Shown: positions 56,365-64,000 of the stretch, piece after piece
Numbering within the stretch: the first letter of the stretch is position 1
Layout: each line of letters starts with the position of its first letter
DNA from: Saccharopolyspora soli
GTDB taxonomy: Bacteria; Actinomycetota; Actinomycetes; Mycobacteriales; Pseudonocardiaceae
Direction of reading: 5' to 3'
Length of the DNA stretch: 64,000 nucleotides
Assembly: GCF_022678645.1 (NCBI RefSeq)
Contig: NZ_JALBWV010000022.1
Location: 62,001 to 126,000, forward strand
Program-made: the position numbers and the translations under genes
Notes under the pieces: generated by a model
Seen by the model: only the letters and a program-made list of their open reading frames with translations
Told to the model about the DNA's origin: nothing
Databases searched by the model: none

Positions 56365-56916
56365 TCACGAATGCTTGGGCTTGGCGAACACCCTTCGCAC
56401 CATGGGTTCGAAGAACTCCAGCGGGAGCGTGTCGTAGGCCGGGTCGAAGCTGGACTGGTCGTAGCGCTCGCAGAAGTCGACGCATGCCTGGTAGTGCGGG
56501 CTGTCCCGGTAGCGGTCCCGGACGTTGCGGTCCAGGCCGTAGTGGTGTGCGTAGTAGTACATCTGGAAAGCGCCGTGGTGCTTGATGATCCAGTGCACCT
56601 CGTCGCGCACGTACGGCCGCAGGATCACCGCCGCGAACTCGCTGTGGTTCTCCGGCGCCAGGTCGTCGCCCAGGTCGTGCAGCAGCGTCGCGACGACGTA
56701 CTCCTCGTCGCGGCCGTCGCGGTGCGCTCGCGTCGCCGCCTGGAGGCTGTGCTCGTAGCGGGACACCTGGTAGCCGTCGAAGCTGTTCTGCAGCGCTTCC
56801 AACGCCTTCAGCAGCCGGTCCGGCAGCTCGCGCACCTGCCGTTCTTCCAACTCTGCCAACAACAGGTAGTCCTCGCGCGTCCCCTCGGACATCTGCGTGA
56901 AGCTGACCGTGCGCAT
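56365..56916 (-). CDS. HD-domain protein, possible mixed-valent diiron oxygenase
   Basis: The 183-residue protein is an HD-domain protein with metal ligands His (YEHSLQ), His-Asp (LLHDLGDD), His (NHSEF), His (IIKHHG) and Asp (CERYDQSSFD). This six-ligand set and the order resemble the PhnZ/TmpB/MIOX-like oxygenases rather than plain phosphohydrolases. It is the last gene of an operon with a Rieske ferredoxin and an amidohydrolase. If it is an oxygenase, the ferredoxin may supply electrons. The substrate is unknown. Confidence 0.75.
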   Translation of the reverse strand: MRTVSFTQMSEGTREDYLLLAELEERQVRELPDRLLKALEALQNSFDGYQVSRYEHSLQAATRAHRDGRDEEYVVATLLHDLGDDLAPENHSEFAAVILRPYVRDEVHWIIKHHGAFQMYYYAHHYGLDRNVRDRYRDSPHYQACVDFCERYDQSSFDPAYDTLPLEFFEPMVRRVFAKPKHS

Positions 56917-56937
56917 CTGTTCCCCTCTCGTCCCGCG

Positions 56938-57324
56938 CTACTGCCGCCGTCGCAGCTCGACCACGACATCGCCATCGTCGACGTGCACCGGATAGGTCCT
57001 GGCCCGCATCTTCGGATCGACCAGGGACCGGCCGGTGGTGATGTCGAATTCCCAACCGTGCCAGGCACATCGCAGGACCTGGCCGTCCTTGCCGTATTCG
57101 TAGCGGTAGGAATCGGTGGGCAGCGCGGTGCCGGTCAACGGTCCCTCGCACAACGCGCCGCCCGCGTGCGGACAGGTGCCGTGCAACGCGAAGAACCGCC
57201 CGCCGGAGCGGAAGAGCCCGATCTTCCGACGCCCCACCCGGAACAGCAACCGGTCACCGTCGCGCAGTTCGTCGGACCGGCAGACCACCACCCGACCGGC
57301 CGAGTCCGGCTCAAGCGTTCGCAC
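56938..57324 (-). CDS. Rieske 2Fe-2S ferredoxin
   Basis: The 128-residue protein has the Rieske motifs CPHAGG and CAWHGWEFD, with no oxygenase domain, so it is a ferredoxin-type electron carrier. The GTG at 57324 overlaps the amidohydrolase stop by 14 nt, so translation is coupled. It lies 21 nt before the HD gene. Confidence 0.92.
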   Translation of the reverse strand: MRTLEPDSAGRVVVCRSDELRDGDRLLFRVGRRKIGLFRSGGRFFALHGTCPHAGGALCEGPLTGTALPTDSYRYEYGKDGQVLRCAWHGWEFDITTGRSLVDPKMRARTYPVHVDDGDVVVELRRRQ

Positions 57325-58399
57325 TCGCGGCCTCCGTCCGGACCGGGAGCCGGTAGAGCCGCCGCGCGTTGCCGTCCAGGACCGCGTCCCGCCACTCGTC
57401 GGGGAACCTGGTCTTGTACGGGTCGTCGAAATCCCAGTGCGGGTAGTCCGAGGAGAACATCAGCATGTCCTGGGCACCGATGTCGGCCAGCGCGGTCCAC
57501 AGCGCGTCCGGGTTCTTCGGCCGTTCCAGCGGTTGGGTGGTGGCCCGGACGAACTCGCGGGCGTACTCGCTGGGCAGCCGCTTGAGCCACGGGGTTTCCT
57601 TGCGCAGCGCCTGGTAGTCGGCGTCGAGCCGCCACAGCACCGCGGGCAACCACGCCACGCCGCACTCGACCAGCACGAAGCTGGTGCCCGGGTACTTCTC
57701 GGGGATGCCGTGCGCGAGCACGCTGGCGACGTGTCCCATGCCCGACTCGCAGAGCATGGCGTGCGCTTCCCAGTAGAACGTCGGCGGGCCGGTGCCGGTC
57801 GGGTTGACGTTGACGCCGCTGGTGCCGCCCAGGTGCGCGGCGATCGGCAGCCCCATCTCCGAGGCGGCCGCCCAGATCGGGTGGTAGCAGGGGTCGCCGT
57901 AGGGGCGCTGCGATCCGGACGTCACCAGCGCCTGCACCACCTGCGGATGATCGCCGAGCCGCCGGATCTCCGCGGCGGCGCCGTGCGGATCCTGCGGCGC
58001 GATGACGATGGAGACGCGGAACCGCTCGTCGTAGCGGGCCCAGGTGTCCAGCACCCAGTCGTTGTAGGCGCGGGCCAGCGCACTTGCGTAGTACGGGTTG
58101 GCGAGCGTGGACACCTCGACGGATTCCTCGCCGAGCAGGATCGCGTAGTCCACGTCGTAGCGATCGAGCAGTTGCTCGCGCATGAACGCGTAGTCGGTGC
58201 CGGGTGCGCCGCCATCCGGCGGGACGGTGTCGTAGCGGATGTAGCCCTCGGGATGCAGCCAAGGGCGGTGCGCGTGCGGGAAGGAATCCGCGCCGCCCGG
58301 CAGCTCACCGCGGTCCAGGTAGTCGCGGAAGTTGCGGTCCAGGTACGGCAGCAGCTCGCGGGCGGAGTTCCAGCCGTTGTGCACGTCGCAGTCGATCAT
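57311..58399 (-). CDS. Amidohydrolase-2 (ACMSD-like) metal-dependent hydrolase
   Basis: The 362-residue TIM-barrel protein starts MIDCDVHNGWNS, where DCDVH replaces the usual DxHxH metal motif, and has further conserved segments AHLGGTSG and FSSDYPHWDF with the late Asp. The family includes decarboxylases and hydrolases of aromatic or heterocyclic acids. The ATG at 58399 has GAGGAG. It heads the three-gene operon and is divergent from the IclR gene. Confidence 0.88.
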   Translation of the reverse strand: MIDCDVHNGWNSARELLPYLDRNFRDYLDRGELPGGADSFPHAHRPWLHPEGYIRYDTVPPDGGAPGTDYAFMREQLLDRYDVDYAILLGEESVEVSTLANPYYASALARAYNDWVLDTWARYDERFRVSIVIAPQDPHGAAAEIRRLGDHPQVVQALVTSGSQRPYGDPCYHPIWAAASEMGLPIAAHLGGTSGVNVNPTGTGPPTFYWEAHAMLCESGMGHVASVLAHGIPEKYPGTSFVLVECGVAWLPAVLWRLDADYQALRKETPWLKRLPSEYAREFVRATTQPLERPKNPDALWTALADIGAQDMLMFSSDYPHWDFDDPYKTRFPDEWRDAVLDGNARRLYRLPVRTEAASANA

Positions 58400-58435
58400 G
58401 CCGACTCCTCGGTTGTGCGCAAATAGCACCACTAT

Positions 58436-58456
58436 GCTGATATCGCACGATACAGC
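58436..58456. promoter_or_regulatory. Possible IclR operator between the divergent genes
   Basis: GCTGATATCGCACGATACAGC is an imperfect 9-3-9 inverted repeat in the divergent region, about 40 nt from each start. Confidence 0.45.
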
Positions 58457-58493
58457 TGTCAATGATCCGATCGAGGAACGCATAATCGGAGCC

Positions 58494-59234
58494 ATGAAGC
58501 CGCTTGAAACGGTGGACCGGGCGCTGCAACTGCTGCAGGCTTTCGACCGCGACCACCGGGAGTTGTCCGTCGGCGAGCTCGCCGAGGCGTTGCAGGTGCA
58601 CCACAGCAACGCCTCCCGGCTGGCGGCCACGCTCGCGCTGCGCGGCTTCCTGGAACGGGCCACCGGCAGCGAGCGCTACCGGGTCGGCCCGGAGCTGCGC
58701 CGCCTCGGCATGCTCGGCTTCCTCGACCACGACCTGGTCTCGGAGGCGCGCGAGATCATGAACAGGCTGGTCGACGAGGTCGGCGAGACCGTCGCACTGT
58801 CCACACTGGACGGCGATCAGGCGGTGGACATCGCCGAGTCGCCCGGTCGGCACGTGATCGGCGCGCGGCAGTGGATCGGTCGGCGCTATCCGCTGCACGC
58901 CACCTCCGACGGCAAGGTGTTCCTCGCCTTCGCCGCCCCGCTGGAATCCAGTCAGCTGGAAGCGCTCACCGAGCACACCATCACCGACCCGGACGAGCTC
59001 AAGAACGAGATCGACGAGATCCGCCGCCGCGGCTGGGCCACCGCCCGATCGGAGCTCGAAACCGGCATGTGCGGTGTCGCCGCACCGGTTTTCGGGCCGG
59101 GCGGGCAGTGCGTCGCGGCGCTCAACATCACCGGGCCGGACTACCGGCTACCCGAACCGGCCCTGCGCGAACTCGGCCGGACGTGCCGCGCGGCGGCCGA
59201 CGACCTCAGCGCCCGGTTGGGTTTCACCGGCTGA
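58494..59234 (+). CDS. IclR-family transcriptional regulator
   Basis: The 246-residue protein has the IclR winged helix (about 5-65: TVDRALQLLQAFDRDHRELSVGELAEAL) and a GAF-like effector domain with GRRYPLHATSDGKVFLAF, RRRGWATARSELETGM and a late AALNITG. The ATG at 58494 follows CATAAT (58480-58485) closely, so the mRNA may be leaderless; an upstream in-frame ATG at 58434 is the alternative. It probably represses the divergent HD/Rieske/amidohydrolase operon, and possibly the purine genes too. Confidence 0.9.
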   Translation: MKPLETVDRALQLLQAFDRDHRELSVGELAEALQVHHSNASRLAATLALRGFLERATGSERYRVGPELRRLGMLGFLDHDLVSEAREIMNRLVDEVGETVALSTLDGDQAVDIAESPGRHVIGARQWIGRRYPLHATSDGKVFLAFAAPLESSQLEALTEHTITDPDELKNEIDEIRRRGWATARSELETGMCGVAAPVFGPGGQCVAALNITGPDYRLPEPALRELGRTCRAAADDLSARLGFTG

Positions 59235-59429
59235 AACGAGCCCACCGCCGGGCAGGTTCGCGCCGCACCGGCGTGGGAGTTCCCGGAGGAAAACCGCATA
59301 CCCGGCACCGGTATTGGGCCAGGCGTCCGAACTTGCCTCGGCGAACGGCCGCTCTTGCCGTTGCCCGCGCAACAACGTCGGCTCGGATTCGTTGATCAAT
59401 CGAATCTCGTGCCAACGTTGGGAGACGCA

Positions 59430-60491
59430 ATGCGGATGCGGGCCCTGATCACCGCCGGATTGGTCGGCTTGTCGGTCTTCGCGACCCAGACGGCCGCGAC
59501 CGCGCAGTCCGCCGGTGACCCGCTCAGTGCGAAGCAGTGGGGACTCGCGCAGATCCGGGCCCCTGAGGCCTGGACGAGCAGCACCGGCGCTGGCCAGATC
59601 ATCGCCGTGGTGGACACCGGCGTCGACCTCGGACACCCGGACCTGGCACCGAAACTGGTGCCGGGCGCGACTTTCGCCGGTTGCGGCGCGCAACCGGCAC
59701 CGTGCGGCAACGGCGACTGGCGGGGCGTCGACGGCGTGGGCCAGCAGGTCGACAGCCACGGCACGCACGTCGCGGGCATCGCAGCGGCGGTGGCGGACAA
59801 CGGGATCGGGATCGCCGGGGTCGCGCCGGACGCGCGGATCATGCCGATCAAGGCGCTGGAGAACGGTTCCGGCACCTTCGCCGACATCGGCGCGGGGATC
59901 CGCTACGCGGCAGATCACGGCGCGAACGTGGTGAACCTCAGCCTCGGCGCGCAGCCCGGCTCGCAACTGCTGACGCTGCTCGGATTGACCACCGAAACGA
60001 AGGACGCCATCGCGTACGCACGCGAGCGCGGCGTGGTCGTGGTGGCCTCGGCGGGCAACGAAACCGCGCCGCTGTGCGACACGCCGTCGTGGGAGGCGGG
60101 CGCGCTGTGCGTCACCGCGACGGACGCCGACGAGCTCCACTCGGTGTACTCGAACCTCGGCATCAAGCTGGACACCAAGGTGGTGGCCGCGCCGGGCGGT
60201 TCGTCGTTGCAGGACTGCGACGGCGACATCTGGTCCACGGTGCCGCGAGGTGCCGGTTCGCCGGACTGCGGGCAGGGCGACTACGACGCGTTCGCCGGAA
60301 CGTCGATGGCCGCCCCGCACGTCGCGGGCGTCGCGGCGTTACTCGGTGCACAGGGCCGCAACGCAGATGGAGTAGAGCAGGCGCTGATGCACAGTGCGCG
60401 CACACCGCTGTTGGAACTTCGCGGCGTTTTCACCCCGCTGTACGGCTACGGCGTCGTCGATGCCGCCGCAGCCGTCCAACAACCGCTGTGA
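59430..60491 (+). CDS. Secreted subtilisin-like serine protease (S8)
   Basis: The 353-residue protein has a signal peptide and the S8 triad: Asp in VVDTGVD, His in HGTHVAG and Ser in GTSMAAPHVAG. There is no clear propeptide domain between signal and catalytic domain, only about 20 residues, which is unusual. Cys residues at CGAQPAPCG and CDTPSWEAGALC suggest disulfides. The ATG at 59430 has GGGAGA. The nearby minus-strand overlap is a shadow. It digests protein outside the cell. Confidence 0.92.
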   Translation: MRMRALITAGLVGLSVFATQTAATAQSAGDPLSAKQWGLAQIRAPEAWTSSTGAGQIIAVVDTGVDLGHPDLAPKLVPGATFAGCGAQPAPCGNGDWRGVDGVGQQVDSHGTHVAGIAAAVADNGIGIAGVAPDARIMPIKALENGSGTFADIGAGIRYAADHGANVVNLSLGAQPGSQLLTLLGLTTETKDAIAYARERGVVVVASAGNETAPLCDTPSWEAGALCVTATDADELHSVYSNLGIKLDTKVVAAPGGSSLQDCDGDIWSTVPRGAGSPDCGQGDYDAFAGTSMAAPHVAGVAALLGAQGRNADGVEQALMHSARTPLLELRGVFTPLYGYGVVDAAAAVQQPL

Positions 60492-60504
60492 CCAGGCATT
60501 GATC

Positions 60505-60552
60505 GGTCGTGAGTGGTGCTGGTCGTTCTTGCGGCTATTACCACTCACGACC
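60505..60552. terminator. Hairpin after the subtilisin gene (family B repeat)
   Basis: GGTCGTGAGTGGT and ACCACTCACGACC form a perfect 13-bp stem with a 22-nt loop, 14 nt after the stop. Confidence 0.7.
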
Positions 60553-60676
60553 CGCAGCACGGCGCGCCGCGGCAGAAAAGGTGCAAAATTCCTCGACCGC
60601 GCGTCCGAATCTGGGGACAATGATCAGTGCACCGCGTAACCGCGCGGGGTACCGACCGATCCGGGAGCGTGGGCCG

Positions 60677-60877
60677 ATGGACCTTTCGAAGTTGTTCAAG
60701 ATGGTGTCGCCAGCGAAGCACCACTCGCACGGGCACTACTCCAGCAGTGGTCACCGCCGCAGGCATTCCAGCAGTGGACACCGCCGTCGGCACGACAGCA
60801 GCAGCGGCCACGGCCATCGGCGGCACCGCTCCCGCAGCAGCAGCGGCGGCTACTACCGGCGTCGCAGCCACAGCTGA
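60677..60877 (+). CDS. Small His/Arg/Ser-rich basic protein
   Basis: This 66-residue protein begins MDLSKLFKMVSPAKHH and then consists of imperfect repeats of SSGHRRRH-like units. It is very basic and His-rich and has no membrane segment. The ATG at 60677 is preceded by GGGAGCG. It lies 24 nt before a divergent kinase on the same strand and may be its partner or substrate. It is not a family I recognise; low complexity makes chance reading possible. Confidence 0.6.
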   Translation: MDLSKLFKMVSPAKHHSHGHYSSSGHRRRHSSSGHRRRHDSSSGHGHRRHRSRSSSGGYYRRRSHS

Positions 60878-60901
60878 TCGCGTGCAAATCGGCTCTGTTC
60901 G

Positions 60902-61858
60902 GTGTTGATCGACTCGTTGGACTCCTACTACTACGGCGAACCGGACCTGGACTGGGGACCGCCGGGATCGCCGCTGACACCAGGTGAATCGCTGGCACCC
61001 GGTTACCGGGTCGTCGACCACCTGCGCCGCGGCAGTCGGCTCGACGTCTACGACGTGTGGAGCGAACAGCGGGCCTGCCGTTGCATCGCCAAGACCGTTC
61101 GGCCGGAACGTGCCCCGGACGAGCGGGCGGTGGGGTGGCTGCGCAACGAAGGTGTGCTGCTGACCCAGTTCACGCATCCGCATCTGGTGCGCGGCTACGA
61201 GATCGTGCAGACCGAACAACCGGTGCGCCCGGCCGTGATCACCGAGACGCTGCCCGGTCACACCCTGAGCTACCTGATCGAGCAGTTCGGTCGACTGCGG
61301 CCGATCGACACCGCGGTGTTGGGCATCCAGCTGTGCTCGGTGCTGGGCTACCTGCATCGGCGCGGCTGGGTGCACCTCGACGTGAAACCGTCCAATGTGG
61401 TCGAGATCGGTGGCCGCGCGGTGCTGCTCGACCTCAGCTTGGCGTGCCGCATCGGCGAGCACAGCTCGGCCGGGACCTTCGACTACCTGTCCCCCGAACA
61501 GGCCAACGGCGGCGAGATGACCCCGGCGGTCGACACCTGGGGGCTCGGCATCACGTTGTACGAGGGCCTGTCCGGCACCACGCCGTGGGCCGACGTGTCG
61601 CACCGGGAACGCAGCGCCAACGGCACCCGCTACTACCCGCAACGGGACCGCACCGCCGCGCCGCTGCGCACCCACCGGCGGTTGCCCGCGGCACTGTCCC
61701 GGACGGTGGACGCCTGCCTAGACCCGGATCCGAAGGCCCGCCCGACCGTCGAAGAGGTCTCGGCTCGCCTGATCGCCTGGTCCGGCATGAACCCGGAAAC
61801 CATCGGCACCGAAGAACCCCCACCGTCCGAAGAAACCACAGGTGAGGGGCACCCGTGA
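60902..61858 (+). CDS. Divergent Ser/Thr protein kinase (soluble)
   Basis: The 318-residue protein has a protein kinase fold. The catalytic loop is HLDVKPSN (HLD for HRD) and the metal-binding motif is DLS (for DFG), with the catalytic aspartates kept; the P-loop is degenerate (LRRGSRLDVYDVW). An APE-like SPEQ follows. No membrane helix is seen. The GTG at 60902 is 24 nt after the small His-rich gene. Its last codons and TGA lie inside the left arm of the family A repeat at 61841, so the repeat supplies the gene's end. Confidence 0.85.
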   Translation: MLIDSLDSYYYGEPDLDWGPPGSPLTPGESLAPGYRVVDHLRRGSRLDVYDVWSEQRACRCIAKTVRPERAPDERAVGWLRNEGVLLTQFTHPHLVRGYEIVQTEQPVRPAVITETLPGHTLSYLIEQFGRLRPIDTAVLGIQLCSVLGYLHRRGWVHLDVKPSNVVEIGGRAVLLDLSLACRIGEHSSAGTFDYLSPEQANGGEMTPAVDTWGLGITLYEGLSGTTPWADVSHRERSANGTRYYPQRDRTAAPLRTHRRLPAALSRTVDACLDPDPKARPTVEEVSARLIAWSGMNPETIGTEEPPPSEETTGEGHP

Positions 61859-62116
61859 CCAACTAAGAGGGTGCGCGGATTGGCTTGCGTGGCGGTGCGG
61901 GTAGCGGAACCTCAGAGGTCTTCTCGCTGTGGGATCCCCGACATCATGTATGTCCAAATACACCACGTCGGGGCTGTCCTCGCGAGAAAACCTCTGAGAA
62001 CCCGCGGCGGCGCAAGCTGCGAGGGTGGGAGGAAGCGGCTGACGCCGCTTGCCTGACGACCCCCTCGACATGCCCAATCCGCGCGAGTTCTAACTTGGTC
62101 CCGGGTGCCCCTCACC
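61841..62116. repeat. Large multi-branched foldback splitting a family A hairpin
   Basis: The family A arms 61841-61862 and 62095-62116 match over 21 of 22 bp, but 232 bp lie between them instead of a short loop. That insert folds on itself: GCGCGGATTGG (61873-61883) pairs with 62074-62084, a long arm includes CTCAGAGGT / ACCTCTGAG, TTCTCGC / GCGAGAA and CCCCGAC / GTCGGGG, and a side hairpin AAGCGGC / GCCGCTT lies at 62033-62050. No gene is visible inside. It may be a structured RNA, or a nested repeat. Confidence 0.75.
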
Positions 62117-62128
62117 TCGAAAAGTTGT

Positions 62129-62461
62129 TCAGCGCTTGCGGCGGAAGGCAATCGCGAAGGCGATGAGCACGGCGGCGAGGGCGAACTGGCCGCCCCAGAC
62201 GATCCGGTTGACGCTGACCGCCGCGTGCCAGGCGACCTCGCCGTCGGCGGAGATCGAGAACGCGCCGACGGGGCGGGAGACCACACCGACACCTCGACCG
62301 TCGTCGCTCGGGCGACCCCGGCGACCGCCGCCGACGCGGATGCTGGCCACCGGCACCAGAGTGGTGTCGCCTTGCTGGACGGGCTCGCCGAAGACCTGGT
62401 GCTTGCCCAACCGTTCGGCAAGCGTCTCCAGGATGTCGGCCCGATCGGTCTGCTCTGCCAT
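62129..62461 (-). CDS. GerW/YtfJ-family sporulation protein
   Basis: The 110-residue protein has the family sequence VFGEPVQQGDTTLVPVASIRVGGG, a GRGVGVVSRPVGAFSI segment and a C-terminal membrane helix (about 86-106). The ATG at 62461 has GGAGGGG. It is convergent with the kinase gene across the foldback. YtfJ-type proteins are linked to spore germination in Bacillus; in actinomycetes the role is less clear. Confidence 0.9.
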   Translation of the reverse strand: MAEQTDRADILETLAERLGKHQVFGEPVQQGDTTLVPVASIRVGGGRRGRPSDDGRGVGVVSRPVGAFSISADGEVAWHAAVSVNRIVWGGQFALAAVLIAFAIAFRRKR

Positions 62462-62790
62462 GATCATCCCCTCCTGCGGCACCGAAGCGCGACGTTAGCC
62501 GCTCCAGTCGTACGGCGCGCACGATTCGCCCAGCCCACTGGAAGCCACCCGTAGGTATGACCGCAGCGATTTCGTGCGAAATCGCCAGTTCCGCCGCCCG
62601 CACGGACGCTGGAACACCACCCGGAAGCTGGGAAATGCCTCGCGGAGTCAGCCAAAACTGCCAATGCCACGGCCCGCCGGGTGCCAGTTCTAGGCAAAAC
62701 CGGCAAGCCTCCTAGCCGTCATCAGCCCGACAACCGCCTGCGCTGATCGGGACCGAAGAAGCTCCAGGCAGCGCGAACCACCGCTCGGGG
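62462..62790. other. Intergenic region with family C hairpin
   Basis: About 330 bp between gerW and the downstream end of the alcohol dehydrogenase gene. A GCGATTTC-GTGC-GAAATCGC hairpin lies at 62566-62585. I see no gene. Confidence 0.5.
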
Positions 62791-63894
62791 TCAGAAGCGG
62801 ATGACCTGGCGCATGGCTCGGCCAGCGGCGAGCTCGTCCATCGCGTGGTTGATCTCGTCCAGCTCGATCGTGCCCGACACCAGTTGGTCGACCGGCAGCT
62901 TGCCCGACCGCCACAGGTCCGCGTACTCCGGGATGTCACGGGCGGGCAGCCCGGAGCCCAGGAACGAGCCGATGATCGTGCGGGTCTCGCTGACCAGCGC
63001 CAACGGCGAGATGCTGCTGCGCGCCTCCGGCGAAGCCAGACCGACCGACACCGTCCGACCGGCGGGTGCGGTCACCGAAACGGCCGTCTCGAACGCCTTC
63101 GCGTTGCCGCTCGCCTCGACGACCACCGACGTCTTGTGCCTGGACTCGACCGCCTCCTCCGGCGTCAACGCCTTCGCCGCACCGAGCTCAAGGCCGCGGG
63201 ACCGCTTGCCCGGCAACGGATCGACGACGGTCACGCTCCCGGCCCCGCAGGCGAGCGAGACGAGCACCGCGGCCATACCGACTCCGCCGACGCCGACCAC
63301 CGTGACGTCCTCGCCCGGCTCCAACCGGGCCGCGTTCTTCACCGCACCGCCACCAGTCAGCACCGCGCACCCGAGCAGCGCACCGATCTCCGGCGGCACG
63401 TCGTCGGCGATCGGCACCACGGAGTGGCGGTCCACCACCGCGTGCGTGGCGAATCCGGAAACGCCGCAGTGGTGGTGCACCTCCCGGTCGTCCCAGTGCA
63501 GGCGGCGAGCCCCGGAGAGCAGCGTGCCCGCACCGTTGGCCGCCCAGCCCGGTGAGCACAGCTGCCGCCCGCCCGCGCGACACGCGTCGCATTCCTCGCA
63601 CCGGGGCACGAAGTACAGGACCACCCGCTGGCCCTCGGCGAGATCCGTGACTCCGGCGCCGACCTTGTCGACCCGGCCGCACGCCTCGTGCCCGAGCAGC
63701 ATCGGCACCGGCCGCACCCGGTTGCCGTCCACAACGGACAGATCGGAGTGGCAGACTCCGGCCGCCTCCAGCCGAACCAGGAGCTCACCGGGCCCCGGCT
63801 CGTCGAGGTCGAGTTCGGTGACCGCGAGCGGTTGCGACTTCTCCCACGGCCCCGGCCGACCGCACTCCTGCAGCACCGCACCCCTGATCTTCAT
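62791..63894 (-). CDS. Zinc-dependent alcohol dehydrogenase (MDR family)
   Basis: The 367-residue enzyme has the catalytic zinc ligands (GVCHSDLS, LGHEACGRV), the structural zinc cysteines (CEECDACRAGGRQLC) and a Rossmann motif (VTVVGVGGVGMAAVL). The ATG at 63894 has AAGGAG. The form is that of class III-like or MSH-type dehydrogenases, but the substrate is not known. The last 106 nt of the window hold no gene I can support. Confidence 0.92.
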   Translation of the reverse strand: MKIRGAVLQECGRPGPWEKSQPLAVTELDLDEPGPGELLVRLEAAGVCHSDLSVVDGNRVRPVPMLLGHEACGRVDKVGAGVTDLAEGQRVVLYFVPRCEECDACRAGGRQLCSPGWAANGAGTLLSGARRLHWDDREVHHHCGVSGFATHAVVDRHSVVPIADDVPPEIGALLGCAVLTGGGAVKNAARLEPGEDVTVVGVGGVGMAAVLVSLACGAGSVTVVDPLPGKRSRGLELGAAKALTPEEAVESRHKTSVVVEASGNAKAFETAVSVTAPAGRTVSVGLASPEARSSISPLALVSETRTIIGSFLGSGLPARDIPEYADLWRSGKLPVDQLVSGTIELDEINHAMDELAAGRAMRQVIRF

Positions 63895-64000
63895 CACCAC
63901 GCTCCTTCGCCAGCGGATCCACGCCCATCCGCTCACGCCGAACGGGTCTTGTCCAGTGGGCCGCCCACCATGCGAGAAGCACGCGGCTACGGCGACTGAA

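Overview
The window is chromosomal DNA from a high-GC, spore-forming actinomycete. The best guess is the family Pseudonocardiaceae, with a Saccharopolyspora-like organism most likely. This rests on the conserved actinobacterial gene order guaA / GMC oxidoreductase / guaB3 / guaB / DUF5319 / rsdA / sigD / bldM / whiB3 / groEL1 / groES, on a conservon (cvnABCD), on a GerW-type sporulation gene, on many GTG and apparently leaderless starts, and on several dispersed hairpin repeats. The genus call is inference.

Layout. 0-10 kb: two tandem Ser/Thr kinases, a LysR/EamA divergent pair, a LiaFSR-like envelope-stress module (LuxR regulator, PspC-type histidine kinase, PspC/toastrack protein, small membrane protein) with tandem palindromic operators, and a secreted GH16 glucanase. 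10-24 kb: the conserved purine-synthesis, sigma/anti-sigma, developmental and chaperonin block, including a CIRCE site before groES. 24-34 kb: a block that interrupts the usual groES-tsaD neighbourhood. It holds Uma2, DUF5313, MarR, a PIN-domain remnant, a tRNA-like remnant, PadR with its membrane partner, PhoD, an orphan cyclodipeptide synthase, a DUF218 protein and a large secreted dehydrogenase/PKD/LGFP protein. 34-42 kb: tsaD-rimI-tsaB, allantoinase and the conservon. 42-46 kb: a two-subunit molybdenum hydroxylase, then a Cu/Zn-SOD-like lipoprotein and CopC.

46-56 kb is a purine/ureide catabolism region. On the minus strand lie hyi, glxR, gcl and a glycerate kinase gene, which take glyoxylate to phosphoglycerate. 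On the plus strand lie uraD, uraH, urate oxidase and an NCS2 permease, which take up purine or urate and convert it to allantoin. Together with allB these form most of a urate-to-glycerate route. allB and uraD share a near-identical TTCAACA-N3-TGTTGAA palindrome just upstream, which suggests one common repressor. 56-64 kb: an unusual HD-domain oxygenase-like / Rieske ferredoxin / amidohydrolase operon divergent from an IclR regulator, a subtilisin, a small His/Arg-rich protein, a divergent kinase, a large structured foldback, gerW and a zinc alcohol dehydrogenase.

The strongest candidates for something new are the orphan cyclodipeptide synthase with His at the position of a signature Tyr, the 276-bp multi-branched foldback at 61.84-62.12 kb that splits a dispersed hairpin repeat, the shared ureide operator, and the HD/Rieske/amidohydrolase cassette.
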